A DNA stretch of 64,000 nucleotides from Streptomyces zhihengii (GTDB lineage Bacteria > Actinomycetota > Actinomycetes > Streptomycetales > Streptomycetaceae): positions 6,287,501-6,351,500 of the forward strand of contig NZ_JAFEJA010000001.1 in the NCBI RefSeq assembly GCF_016919245.1, read 5' to 3'. Positions 43,278 through 51,624 of the stretch are shown here, piece by piece. The position numbers were made by a program, and so were the translations under genes. How positions within the stretch are numbered: the stretch's first letter is position 1; each line of letters begins with the position of its first letter. The notes beneath the pieces are model-generated. The model was not told the DNA's origin. It worked only from the letters and a program-made list of their open reading frames with translations, and ran no database searches.

Positions 43278-43295
43278 TGTTCAGAATACCGAACA
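43278..43295. promoter_or_regulatory. IclR-type operator palindrome
   Basis: TGTTC-AGAATACC-GAACA is an imperfect 18-bp palindrome with perfect five-base arms. It lies between the divergent IclR gene (73 bases) and the dehydrogenase gene (37 bases). Its left half GTTCAGAA recurs at the kdgD promoter. Confidence 0.6.
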
Positions 43296-43331
43296 ACCCA
43301 GGTGGATGGCAGAGAACGGAAGGATGCCGCG

Positions 43332-44861
43332 GTGACAGCAGTACAAGTCTGGAGCGTCGACCCTCGCACCGGGAAGCAGCGCGAGGCCGTCGCGGTGGAG
43401 GCCACGGCGGAGGACGTCGACGCGGCGGTGCGCGCCGCGCACGCCGCCCGCGCGGGCCTCGCCGACCGCACCGTACGGGCCGCGTTCCTGCGCTTGGCCG
43501 CGCAGTTCCTGGAGGAGTCCGCGGACGCGCTGATCGCCGCAGCCGACGCGGAGACCGCCCTCGGCACGGCCCGCCTCACCGGCGAACTGGCGCGCACCCG
43601 CTACCAGTTGCGGGCCTTCGCGGACATCGTCGACGAAGGCGCCTTCCTCGGCATCGTCATCGACCACCCCGACGACACGGCCACCCCGCCGGTGCCGGAC
43701 CTGCGCCGCTGGAAGGTGCCGCTCGGCGTGGTCGCCGTCTACTCCGCGTCCAACTTCCCCTTCGCCTTCTCCGTCCCCGGCGGCGACACGGCCAGCGCCC
43801 TGGCCGCCGGCTGCCCGGTCGTCGTCAAGGCCCACCCCGACCACCCCGCGACCTCCGAACTGGTGGCCGCGCAGCTCCGCCGGGCCGCCGCCCACCACGG
43901 CATCGACGAGGCCGTCGTCGGCCTCGTGCACGGTTTCGACGCGGGTGTGCGGCTGGTGTCCCACCCGCTGATCACCGCCGCCGGCTTCACCGGCTCCATC
44001 CGCGGCGGACGGGCCCTCTTCGACGCGGCGGCCGCCCGGCCCGTGCCGATCCCCTTCCACGGCGAACTCGGCTCGCTGAACCCGGTCGTGGTGACCGAGG
44101 CCGCCGCCGCCGAACGCGGCGCCGACATCGGCGCCGGACTGGCCGGGTCCATGACCCTCGGCGTCGGCCAGTTCTGCGTCAAGCCCGGCCTGGTCCTGGT
44201 CCCCGAGGGGGACGGCGGCGACCAGCTCGTGAAGAGCCTCGCCGGCACGGTGGCCGACACCCCCGCGGGCGTCCTGCTGGACGCCCGGATGCGCGAGAAC
44301 TTCGTCGCCGGAGCGGCCGAACGCGCCGCCCTGCCCGGCGTCGGCGCCCCCGTCGAGGCGGGCCCCGGCGACGAGCACACCGTCCGGCCCGGCTTCCTGA
44401 CCGTCGACGCCGGGCACCTCGGCGAGGGCGGCGCGCACGACCTGCTGCTGGAGGAGTGCTTCGGCCCGCTGACCGTGGTCGCCCGCTACACCGACCGCGA
44501 CCAGGTCACGGCGGTGCTGTCGCGACTGCCCGGCAACCTCACCGCCACCGTCCAGCTCTCCGGGGCCGAGGCCGACGGCGACCCCTCCGCCGCGGCGCTG
44601 CTCGCCGAGCTCACCCCGCTCGCCGGACGCGTCCTGGTCAACGGCTGGCCCACCGGTGTCGCCGTGGCCCCCGCCCAGCACCACGGCGGGCCCTACCCCG
44701 CCACCACCTCCACCTCCACCTCGGTCGGCGGCACCGCCGTCGAACGGTGGCTGCGCCCGGTCGCCTACCAGACCACCCCCGAGGCACTGCTGCCCCCGGA
44801 GCTCCGCGACGACAACCCGCTCCGCCTTCCCCGGCGGGTCGACGGCCGGCAGGAGAACTGA
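43332..44861 (+). CDS. alpha-ketoglutaric semialdehyde (2,5-dioxovalerate) dehydrogenase
   Basis: The 509-residue aldehyde dehydrogenase of the KGSADH type oxidises 2-oxoglutarate semialdehyde to 2-oxoglutarate, the last step of the oxidative uronate/aldarate route. It shows YSASNFPFAFSVPGGDTASA, VVVKAHPDHPATSE, the glutamate region PFHGELGSLNPVVV and the nucleophilic cysteine in GVGQFCVKPGLVLVP. VLVNGWPTGVAVAPAQHHGG lies near the end. I chose the GTG at 43332 because GGAAGGA precedes it. It is followed six bases later by a DUF1349 gene and is divergent from its likely IclR regulator. Confidence 0.93.
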   Translation: MTAVQVWSVDPRTGKQREAVAVEATAEDVDAAVRAAHAARAGLADRTVRAAFLRLAAQFLEESADALIAAADAETALGTARLTGELARTRYQLRAFADIVDEGAFLGIVIDHPDDTATPPVPDLRRWKVPLGVVAVYSASNFPFAFSVPGGDTASALAAGCPVVVKAHPDHPATSELVAAQLRRAAAHHGIDEAVVGLVHGFDAGVRLVSHPLITAAGFTGSIRGGRALFDAAAARPVPIPFHGELGSLNPVVVTEAAAAERGADIGAGLAGSMTLGVGQFCVKPGLVLVPEGDGGDQLVKSLAGTVADTPAGVLLDARMRENFVAGAAERAALPGVGAPVEAGPGDEHTVRPGFLTVDAGHLGEGGAHDLLLEECFGPLTVVARYTDRDQVTAVLSRLPGNLTATVQLSGAEADGDPSAAALLAELTPLAGRVLVNGWPTGVAVAPAQHHGGPYPATTSTSTSVGGTAVERWLRPVAYQTTPEALLPPELRDDNPLRLPRRVDGRQEN

Positions 44862-44867
44862 CCGCCC

Positions 44868-45476
44868 ATGGAACTGAAACTCCCCGAACTCCCCTTCCCG
44901 CTGCGCGCCTACGGCCCCGAGGCGGACTGGTCGTACGCGGACGGGCTGCTGACCGTCACCGCGGGCCCCCGGCAGGACCGCTTCGTCCCGCCCACCGGCC
45001 CGGTGTCCGGGCCCGCGTCCGACGCCCCGCGGCTGCTCGGCGCGCCCGAGGGCGACTTCCAGCTCATCGCGCGCGTCGACGTCCGCTTCGCGGCGGCGTT
45101 CGACGCGGGCGTGCTCTACGTCCACGTCGGCGAGCGGGAGTGGGCCAAGCTCTGCATGGAGCTCTCCCCGGAGCTGCCGACCGTGTGCACGGTCGTCACC
45201 CGGGGCCACTCGGACGACGCCAACTCCTTCACCGTGGACGGCGAGCGCGTCTGGCTGCGGGTCAGCCGCACCGGCAGCGCCTTCGCCTTCCACGCCTCGA
45301 CGGACGGCGAGCGCTGGACGTTCGTGCGCACCTTCTCCCTCGGCGACGAGGAGAGCGCCGAGGGCCTGCTGGTGGGCTTCATGGCGCAGTCGCCCGTGGG
45401 CGAGGGCTGCGCGGTCGCCTTCGGCGGGATCGAGTACCGCGCGGGGTGGCCGGCGGATCTGCGCGACGGGAGCTGA
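44868..45476 (+). CDS. DUF1349 family protein
   Basis: The 202-residue soluble protein has the DUF1349 concanavalin-like beta-sandwich pattern: LIARVDVRFAAAFDAGVLYV, REWAKLCMELSPELPTVCTV, VTRGHSDDANSF, WLRVSRTGSAFAFHASTDGE and LVGFMAQSPVGEGCAVAFGG. No enzymatic function is known; the fold suggests carbohydrate binding. It is six bases after the semialdehyde dehydrogenase gene and should be cotranscribed, which fits a sugar-related role by context only. Confidence 0.9.
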   Translation: MELKLPELPFPLRAYGPEADWSYADGLLTVTAGPRQDRFVPPTGPVSGPASDAPRLLGAPEGDFQLIARVDVRFAAAFDAGVLYVHVGEREWAKLCMELSPELPTVCTVVTRGHSDDANSFTVDGERVWLRVSRTGSAFAFHASTDGERWTFVRTFSLGDEESAEGLLVGFMAQSPVGEGCAVAFGGIEYRAGWPADLRDGS

Positions 45477-46024
45477 GGGCACCGCCGGGGGTGCGTGCCG
45501 GTTACTCCGGCAAGCGCCCCTGCGGCCCTTGCGGCCCCGCCCGCCGGTCCTGCGCTCAGGAGGCCCGGCGGCCCGCACCCCCGGCGTCCCGGCCACGTGC
45601 CGGGCCTCCGGCTTCGCCCGGGCCGCCGGCCCCGCTCGGCGGCCCGGGGCTCCGGCCCCCGGACGGACTGGCGGAGGGGCCTCCGCGGCCTGGCAGTGCG
45701 GGGGTCCGCCCCTGGCGGTCCGGTCCCTCGCCGGTCATGCGCTCAGGAGGCCCGGCGGCCCGCACCCCCGGCGTCCCGGCCACGTGCCGGGCCGCCGCCC
45801 CGCCCGGGCCGCCGGCCCCGCCCGGGCCTCCGGCCCCGGTCCGGCGACGGAGAGCACCCCCGCGCGGGGTGGCGCCGCGGCCTCCGTCCGGCGGGGCGTG
45901 GCCGCCGCCCCGGGGCCCGCCCGGGCCCGCGCTCCGGGTGGGAATGCGGGGAGACCGTCCCGCGTTGCTCCCTGAGCGGCCCCCCGGGCCGCATCCCCGC
46001 AACCCCCGGAGTGAAGAGACCCTC
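45477..46024. other. 548-bp GC-rich intergenic stretch without a gene
   Basis: No convincing coding frame or promoter was found. Several frames stay open because of the base composition. The stretch contains a 56-bp direct repeat and many runs of CCGGCC/GGCCGG. Confidence 0.5.
45551..45793. repeat. 56-bp direct repeat, copies 187 bp apart
   Basis: 45551-45606 and 45738-45793 appear identical. Each starts TGCGCTCAGGAGGCCCGG and ends CACGTGCCGGGCC. The sequence beyond each copy remains loosely similar, so the original duplication may have been longer. Confidence 0.85.
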
Positions 46025-46732
46025 ATGCGCGTCGAGATCTGGTCGGACATCGCCTGTCCCTGGTGCTACATAGGCAAGGCCCGCTTCGAGAAGGGGCTCG
46101 CCGCCTTCGCGCACCGCGAGCAGGTCGAGGTCGTGCACCGGTCCTTCGAGCTGGACCCGGGCCGGGCCCGGGGCGAGGTCGCCCCCGTCGTCGACATGCT
46201 GGCGAAGAAGTACGGCCGGACCCGTGAGGAGGCGCTGGCCATGGAGGAGCACGTCGCCTCCAACGCCCGCGCCGAAGGGCTCGGCTACCGCACCGAGGGC
46301 CGGGACCACGGCAACACGTTCGACATCCACCGGCTGCTGCACCTGGCCAAGGCCCGCGGCCGCCAGGACGCGCTGCTGGACCTCGCCTACCGGGCGAACT
46401 TCGCGGAGGAGCGCTCGGTCTTCGACACCGCCGTCCTCGCCCGCCTCGGCGTCGAGGCGGGGCTGGCGGAGGACGAGGTGAACGCCGTCCTCGCCGACCC
46501 CACGGCGTACGCGGACGACGTCCGCGCCGACGAGAGCGAGGCGGCCGCCCTGGGCGCGACCGGCGTGCCGTTCTTCGTCCTCGACCGGCGGTACGGACTC
46601 TCCGGCGGCCAGCCCGCCGAGGTCTTCACCCAGGCCCTGGACCAGGCATGGAAGGACCGCGCCCCCGAGCCGTCCGCCGCCCCGGACGCGGGCGTCTGCG
46701 ACACGGACGGCTCCTGCGAGGTCCCGGCCTGA
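46025..46732 (+). CDS. DsbA-family (FrnE-like) thiol oxidoreductase
   Basis: The 235-residue thioredoxin-fold protein has the active-site CPWC in EIWSDIACPWCYIGKARF near residue 12, a helical insertion (about 60-150), and the cis-proline loop ATGVPFFVLDRRYGLSG. It has no signal peptide, so it works in the cytoplasm like FrnE of polyketide clusters and related 2-hydroxychromene isomerase-like proteins. The C-terminal tail has two extra cysteines (VCDTDGSCEVPA), which could take part in thiol exchange. It is flanked by a repeat-rich gap upstream and a strong terminator downstream. Confidence 0.92.
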   Translation: MRVEIWSDIACPWCYIGKARFEKGLAAFAHREQVEVVHRSFELDPGRARGEVAPVVDMLAKKYGRTREEALAMEEHVASNARAEGLGYRTEGRDHGNTFDIHRLLHLAKARGRQDALLDLAYRANFAEERSVFDTAVLARLGVEAGLAEDEVNAVLADPTAYADDVRADESEAAALGATGVPFFVLDRRYGLSGGQPAEVFTQALDQAWKDRAPEPSAAPDAGVCDTDGSCEVPA

Positions 46733-46752
46733 CCCACCCCGACGAGCTCCTT

Positions 46753-46789
46753 CGGTGCCGGCCCCGGGCGGGTGCCCGGGCCGGCACCG
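46753..46789. terminator. 16-bp hairpin between convergent genes
   Basis: CGGTGCCGGCCCCGGGC (46753-46769) pairs with GCCCGGGCCGGCACCG (46774-46789) with one bulged base. It lies between the DsbA-like gene and the convergent acetyltransferase gene. Confidence 0.8.
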
Positions 46790-46790
46790 G

Positions 46791-47315
46791 TCAGCCCCGG
46801 GCGGTCCCCGACGGGGTCAGGGCGCGGGCGAAGGCGATCCCCGGCCGCCCGCCGAGCGTCACGCTCCCGGTGCGGACGAATCCGGTGCGGGTCAGGACCG
46901 TCAGGGAGGCCCGGTTGTCCTCGGTGGTGGCGGCGCTCAGGCCGGTGAGCGCGTAGTCGTCCGCCGCCCGGGCGCAGATCGCGCGCACGGCGGCGGTCGC
47001 GAGGCCGCGCCCCGCGGCCTCCTCGGCGATCCGGTAGCCGAGGTCCGCCGAGCCGTCGGCCACGTCGACGAGGTTGATCCGCCCGACGATCCGTCCGTCC
47101 TCCACGATCACATGGAAGTGGCAGACGCCGGTGGCCTGTTCGGCGAGGAGCGCCGCGATGCGCTCGTCGAACTCGGCGAAGTACGCGTCGCCGCGGTCCG
47201 GGATCGAGGCGGCGAACCAGGCGCGGTTGCGCCGCTCGAAGCGGAGGAGCGCGGCGGCGTGATCGGCGCGCAGCCGTTCCAGGGCCGGGGCGGGAGCGTG
47301 GTCGGGTGCGGGCAT
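46791..47315 (-). CDS. GNAT-family N-acetyltransferase
   Basis: This 174-residue acetyltransferase resembles the RimJ/RimL group. It shows HFHVIVEDGRIVGRINLVDV, the acetyl-CoA binding motif LGYRIAEEAAGRGLATAAVR and the late NRASLTVLTRTGFVRTGSV. The acceptor is unknown; relatives modify ribosomal protein or peptide N-termini. It is monocistronic and divergent from the class V aminotransferase gene, with 76 bases between the starts. Confidence 0.9.
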   Translation of the reverse strand: MPAPDHAPAPALERLRADHAAALLRFERRNRAWFAASIPDRGDAYFAEFDERIAALLAEQATGVCHFHVIVEDGRIVGRINLVDVADGSADLGYRIAEEAAGRGLATAAVRAICARAADDYALTGLSAATTEDNRASLTVLTRTGFVRTGSVTLGGRPGIAFARALTPSGTARG

Positions 47316-47391
47316 GCGGGCACCCTACGGGCCGTCCCCCGGGCATCGCACCGCAATTGACCCCGGGCCCGCGGCGGCGGAGGGTGTGCGC

Positions 47392-48468
47392 ATGGAGACC
47401 ACACCGAACGGGACGGGTCCGCTTCCTTCGGCCGCCGCCGAGTTCGCTCCGGCGTCGACGTATCTGAACACCTCCGTGTGCGGGCTGCTGCCGCGCCGGG
47501 CGGTCCTGGCGGTGAACACGCTCGCCCGGGAGCTCGCCGAGGGCAGACGGGGCGGCTCGGGGGAGTGGGACGAAGTGGAGGCCGTCCGCGCCTCCTTCGC
47601 CCGGATCGCCGCGGTCGACCCGTCCCGGGTGGCGCTCGGCGGTTCGGTGTCGGTACACGTCGGGCTGATCGCCGCGTCGATGCCGCCCGGCGCGGAGATC
47701 CTCTTCCCGGAAGGGGAGTACGCCTCCGTCATCACCCCGTTCACCGTCCGCGGCGACCTCGAACTGCGCTACGCGCCACTGGAGAAGCTGGCCGACGCGG
47801 TGCGCCCGGGCACCGCGCTGGTGGCGCTCTCGTCCGTGCAGTCCGCCGACGGCCGGGTCGCCGACCTGGCCGCCGTGCGCGCCGCCGCGGCGGCCCACGG
47901 GGCCAGGACCCTGCTGGACGCCAGCCAGTCGGCGGGATGGCTGCCGCTGCGGGCGGGGGAGTGGGACTACACCGTGACCGGCGGCTTCAAGTTCCTGCTG
48001 TGCCCGCGGGGAGTGTCGTTCCTGACGGTCTCCCGGGCCGCGCAGCAGGCGCTGCCGCCGGTGCACGCGGGCACCTTCGCGGCGGAGCGCCTGTGGGAGA
48101 CGGCGTACGGACCGATCGGCGAGCTGGCGCACTCCGCCCGCCGCTACGACGAGCCGCCGGCCTTCCTCGCGTACCACGCCGCGCGGCGGTCGCTCGGCCT
48201 GGTCGAGGAGGTGGGGGTGGACGTGCTGCACGACCACGCCCTGGCGCTGGCCGCCCGGTTCCGCGCGGGCCTGGCGGAGCTGGGCCACCGGGCGGTGAGC
48301 GAGGAGTCGGCGGTGGTGGCCGTCCCCGGGCTGGGGCAGGACACGGCCGAGGCGCTCGCCGCCGCCGGGATCGTGGTCTCGGTGCGGGCCGGCCGGCTGC
48401 GGGCGGCCTTCCACCTGTACAACTCGGCGGCCGACGTGGACCGTCTGCTGGACCGCCTCGCCCCCTGA
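47392..48468 (+). CDS. class V aminotransferase-like PLP enzyme
   Basis: The 358-residue PLP-dependent protein of the class V/cysteine desulfurase-like fold starts with TYLNTSVCGLLPRRAVLAVN. It has VALGGSVSVHVGLIAASMPP, LLDASQSAGWLPLRAGEWDY, the PLP lysine in VTGGFKFLLCPRGVSFLTV and a C-terminal AAFHLYNSAADVDRLLDRL. The catalytic cysteine loop of desulfurases is absent, so aminotransferase or kynureninase-like chemistry is more likely; the substrate is unknown. GGAGGG lies eight bases before the ATG at 47392. Confidence 0.88.
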   Translation: METTPNGTGPLPSAAAEFAPASTYLNTSVCGLLPRRAVLAVNTLARELAEGRRGGSGEWDEVEAVRASFARIAAVDPSRVALGGSVSVHVGLIAASMPPGAEILFPEGEYASVITPFTVRGDLELRYAPLEKLADAVRPGTALVALSSVQSADGRVADLAAVRAAAAAHGARTLLDASQSAGWLPLRAGEWDYTVTGGFKFLLCPRGVSFLTVSRAAQQALPPVHAGTFAAERLWETAYGPIGELAHSARRYDEPPAFLAYHAARRSLGLVEEVGVDVLHDHALALAARFRAGLAELGHRAVSEESAVVAVPGLGQDTAEALAAAGIVVSVRAGRLRAAFHLYNSAADVDRLLDRLAP

Positions 48469-48683
48469 ACCGGACCGCGCCGCACCGCCGCGGCTCCTGG
48501 ACCGGGGCGTTCCGGACCGCCGAGGGCCCGCGGACCGGACCGGTGCGGGCGGCGCCGGACGGCCGCGGCCCCCGGACCGGGCGTCACGCGGGAGCCCCGG
48601 GCCGCTGACGTCCGCGCCGCGCCCGGCCCCGCGCCGCGCCCGGCCCCCGCGCCCCGCCGACCCCCGCGCCCGGACAGCTCCGG

Positions 48684-49217
48684 CTACGCCTGCCGCGCGC
48701 CGCCCCCGGTGCCGCGGACCTCGGGGCAGTCGGCGGTCTCCTTGCAGAGGCTGTCCTCCACCTTGGCGAGCAGGCGGGCGAGTTCCTGCCGCTCGCCCTG
48801 GTCGAGGCCGGCGAGGGTCCGCTCCTCCAGCCGCGTCCAGGCGTGGGAGACGTCGGTGAGCAGGGCGCAGCTCCGCTCCGTCGCCTCGACCATGACCGCG
48901 CGCCGGTCGGAGGCGTCCGGGCAGCGGCTGACGTGGCCGGTCTGTTCGAGGCGCTGGAGCATCTTGGTCACGGTCGACGGGTCGAGCCCGACTTCCTTGA
49001 TCAGCTCGGACTGGCGCACCGGGCCGGCCCCCCACAGCCGCATCATCAGGAATTCCTGGCCCGGGTAGAGGTCGAGGGCCTTCAGCAGCTTGCCGGCCGT
49101 GATCCGGTGGAGCCGGGCGACGCGGGACAGGGCGTGGCTGACCGGGCCGCCGCGGGCGGCGAGGGGCAGCGTCTCCGTACAGGCGGGGTCGGCCTGCGTC
49201 TCGGGCGCGGCGGTCAT
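48684..49217 (-). CDS. MarR-family transcriptional regulator
   Basis: The 177-residue winged-helix repressor has the MarR pattern: ALSRVARLHRITAGKLLKAL, PGQEFLMMRLWGAGPVRQSE, the recognition helix LDPSTVTKMLQRLEQTGHV, the wing CPDASDRRAVMVEATE, and a C-terminal dimerisation helix. Cysteines near the N-terminus (DPACTETL) and C-terminus (LCKETADCPE) raise the possibility of redox or electrophile sensing, fitting its divergent neighbour, an old yellow enzyme. GAGGAGG precedes the ATG at 49217. Paired inverted repeats lie in the shared promoter region. Confidence 0.92.
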   Translation of the reverse strand: MTAAPETQADPACTETLPLAARGGPVSHALSRVARLHRITAGKLLKALDLYPGQEFLMMRLWGAGPVRQSELIKEVGLDPSTVTKMLQRLEQTGHVSRCPDASDRRAVMVEATERSCALLTDVSHAWTRLEERTLAGLDQGERQELARLLAKVEDSLCKETADCPEVRGTGGGARQA

Positions 49218-49372
49218 GGGGCCTCCTCGGCCACGGGCCGGTGGCCCTGCGGCGCTGGTCTGCTGCGGGGGCGGGGGCGGTCGGCCCCCGGGGTTCCTGT
49301 GCGTCCGGATCCTGGCGGGTGCGCGCACCCGGACGGAAGAGCTTTGTTCACGATGCTGCCACACAGCTTAAC

Positions 49373-49427
49373 TTGGTCGGCCAATTAACCGTGTACAGTG
49401 TCCACGAGTCAATTGCTTGGCCGACCA
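49373..49427. promoter_or_regulatory. paired inverted operators in the marR/OYE promoter
   Basis: TTGGTCGGCCAA (49373-49384) and TTGGCCGACCA (49417-49427) are inverse complements of each other, and the first is nearly palindromic in itself. A TACAGT box (49394-49399) for the rightward gene lies between them, so a bound MarR dimer would block the promoter. Confidence 0.65.
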
Positions 49428-49449
49428 CATAACTGTTTGGGGAACGCTC

Positions 49450-50529
49450 ATGACCACGGCATTCGACCCGGTCCTGCTCGGCGGCAAGCGCCTCGCCAAC
49501 CGCATCGCCATGGCCCCCATGACCCGCAGCCGCGCCTACGGTCCGGGCCTCACGCCGACGCCGTCCGTCGTGGAGTACTACCGGCAGCGGGCGAGTGCCG
49601 GTCTGATCGTCACCGAGGGCATCCAGCCCTCCGTGGTGGGCCAGGGCTACCCGGACACCCCGGGGCTGCACACCCGGGAGCAGATCGCGGCGTGGCGCGA
49701 GGTCACCGACGCGGTGCACGCCGAGGGCGGCACGATCTTCGCCCAGCTCATGCACGCCGGCCGGATCGGTCACCCGGTGCTGCTGCCCGACGGTCTCACC
49801 CCGGTGAGCGCCTCCCCGGTCGCCGCCCGGGGCAAGGTCTACACCCACGACGGGCCCGTCGACTTCGTCACCCCCGTGGAGCTGGACGCGGACGCCGTAC
49901 GCGCCACCGTCGCGGACTTCGCCGCGGCGGCCCGTGCCGCCGTGGAGGCCGGGTTCGACGGCGTCGAGCTGCACGGGGCCAGCGGTTACCTGATCCACCA
50001 GTTCCTCGCGCCCAACACCAACGTGCGCACCGACGAGTGGGGCGGCCAGGGGGAGGCCGAGGAGAACCGCGTCCGCTTCGCCGTCGAGGTGGTGCGCGCC
50101 GTGGTGGACGAGATCGGCGCCGAGCGCACCGCGCTGCGCCTCTCGCCCGGCAACCCCTACAACGACATCGACGAGCCGGCGCCCGACGCCGTGTACACCG
50201 CGCTCGCCCGGCGGCTGGAGCCGCTCGGCCTGGCGTATCTGCACGTCATCGAGTCGCGGCCGGGGCAGCGCGAGCTGGTGGACACCCTGCGCAAGCTGTT
50301 CTCCGGCCCCGTGGTGCTGAACGCGCTCAGCGAGGGCCCCACCGGGCCCGAGGCGCTCGCGCTGATCGAGGACGGCACCGCCGACCTGATCTCCTTCGGG
50401 GCGCTCTTCCTCGCCAACCCCGACCTGCCGGCCCGGCTCGCGGCAGGCGGCCCGTACAACACCCCCGACCCGGCGACCTTCTTCGGCGGCGACGACAAGG
50501 GCTTCACCGACTACCCGGCCCTCGTCTGA
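49450..50529 (+). CDS. old yellow enzyme family ene-reductase (NADH:flavin oxidoreductase)
   Basis: The 359-residue FMN-dependent TIM-barrel oxidoreductase of the NemA/OYE type reduces activated alkenes, nitroesters or quinones. Marks are LANRIAMAPMTRSRAYGPGL, FAQLMHAGRIGHPVLL, GFDGVELHGASGYLIHQFL, NTNVRTDEWGG and DLISFGALFLANPDLPARLA. GGGGAA lies six bases before the ATG at 49450. It is divergent from the MarR regulator, the classic arrangement for an enzyme induced by the electrophiles it detoxifies. Confidence 0.95.
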   Translation: MTTAFDPVLLGGKRLANRIAMAPMTRSRAYGPGLTPTPSVVEYYRQRASAGLIVTEGIQPSVVGQGYPDTPGLHTREQIAAWREVTDAVHAEGGTIFAQLMHAGRIGHPVLLPDGLTPVSASPVAARGKVYTHDGPVDFVTPVELDADAVRATVADFAAAARAAVEAGFDGVELHGASGYLIHQFLAPNTNVRTDEWGGQGEAEENRVRFAVEVVRAVVDEIGAERTALRLSPGNPYNDIDEPAPDAVYTALARRLEPLGLAYLHVIESRPGQRELVDTLRKLFSGPVVLNALSEGPTGPEALALIEDGTADLISFGALFLANPDLPARLAAGGPYNTPDPATFFGGDDKGFTDYPALV

Positions 50530-50561
50530 TCCCACCGCACGCCCGGTTCCCACGGGCAGAC

Positions 50562-50629
50562 GCACGGGTCGCAGCACGCGCACGGGTTCCGCCGCGCACG
50601 GGTCGCACCACGCGCACGGGTTCCGCCGC
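50562..50629. repeat. 34-bp tandem duplication
   Basis: 50562-50595 and 50596-50629 differ at one position. Each starts GCACGGGTCGCA and ends GGGTTCCGCCGC. It lies between the ene-reductase stop and the shared terminator. Confidence 0.85.
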
Positions 50630-50637
50630 GCACACGT

Positions 50638-50684
50638 ACGAGCGGGGCCGGCCTCCGAAGGGGAAGGAGGCCGGCCCCGCTCGT
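50638..50684. terminator. 19-bp perfect hairpin between convergent genes
   Basis: 50638-50656 (ACGAGCGGGGCCGGCCTCC) is exactly complementary to 50666-50684 around a 9-base purine loop. It separates the ene-reductase gene from the convergent ectD and probably terminates both. Confidence 0.88.
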
Positions 50685-50725
50685 GCGCGCCCCGGCGACT
50701 GCCGCGCCGGGGACGTTCCGCCGCG

Positions 50726-51622
50726 CTACCGCACCGGGGTGAAGTCCCGGGCGCCGATGAAGTCGGGCCGGGGCACCGGCGCGGCGAACGGGTCCACCGC
50801 CGTGTTCTCCACGCTGTTGAACACGATGAACACGTTGCTGCGCGGGTACGGGGTGATGTTGTCGCCCGAGCCGTGCATCGCGTTGCAGTCGAACCAGGTC
50901 GCCGATCCGGCGCGGCCGGTGAACAGCCGGATGCCGTGGGCGTCGGCGAAGCCGGTCAGGGCCTCGTCCGAGGGCGTGCCCGCGTCCTGCATCTGGAGCG
51001 ACTTCTTGTAGTTGTCCTTGGGCGTCTCACCGGCGCAGCCGAGGAACGTCCGGTGCGAACCCGGCATGATCATCAGACCGCCGTTGGTGTCCCGGTTCTC
51101 GGTCAGCGCGATCGAGACGGACACGGTCCGCATGTTCGGCAGCCCGTCCTCGGCGTGCCAGGTCTCGAAGTCCGAGTGCCAGTAGAAGCCCGAGGCGCCG
51201 AAGCCCGGCTTCACGTTGATGCGCGACTGGTGCACGTAGACGTCGGAGCCGAGGATCTGCCGGGCCCTGCCCACCACCCGCTCGTCCCGCACCAGCGCGG
51301 CGAAGACCTCGCTCAGCCGGTGCACCTCGAACACCGACCGCACGTCCTGGGACTGCGGCTCGATGATCGAGCGCTCGTCGGCCCGTACCGCGGGATCGGC
51401 GACCAGCCGGTCCAGCTCGGCCCGGTAGAGCGCGACCTCGTCGTCGCCGATGAGCTGGTCGACGGTGAGGAAGCCGTCGCGCTCGAAGCCCATCAGGTCG
51501 GCCGTGGCGATCGGCCCCGGCGTCCCGGGCGCGGACCACACGACCGGGTCCTGGCGAGGGGTGGTCACCTCCCTGGCGCCCCGGGTGGGATACAGATCGG
51601 TACGTGCGGGTGCGGTGGTCAT
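50726..51622 (-). CDS. ectD: ectoine hydroxylase
   Basis: EctD is an Fe(II)/2-oxoglutarate dioxygenase that hydroxylates ectoine to 5-hydroxyectoine. The 298-residue product has the metal triad in FYWHSDFETWHAEDGLP (His-x-Asp) and the distal histidine in CNAMHGSGDN. It also has the family marks VHQSRINVKPGFGASG and GGLMIMPGSHRTFLGC and a 2-oxoglutarate-binding arginine near the C-terminus (YPRSNVFIVFNSVEN). It is the last gene of the ectABCD operon, two bases after ectC. Confidence 0.97.
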   Translation of the reverse strand: MTTAPARTDLYPTRGAREVTTPRQDPVVWSAPGTPGPIATADLMGFERDGFLTVDQLIGDDEVALYRAELDRLVADPAVRADERSIIEPQSQDVRSVFEVHRLSEVFAALVRDERVVGRARQILGSDVYVHQSRINVKPGFGASGFYWHSDFETWHAEDGLPNMRTVSVSIALTENRDTNGGLMIMPGSHRTFLGCAGETPKDNYKKSLQMQDAGTPSDEALTGFADAHGIRLFTGRAGSATWFDCNAMHGSGDNITPYPRSNVFIVFNSVENTAVDPFAAPVPRPDFIGARDFTPVR

Positions 51623-51624
51623 GA

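Noticed and set aside
39601..43296. 1231-codon open frame on the minus strand
   Set aside because: It runs through the real kinase but continues antisense or out of frame across the membrane protein and IclR genes, with Pro/Arg-rich text upstream. The coupled GTG at 41142 is the real start.
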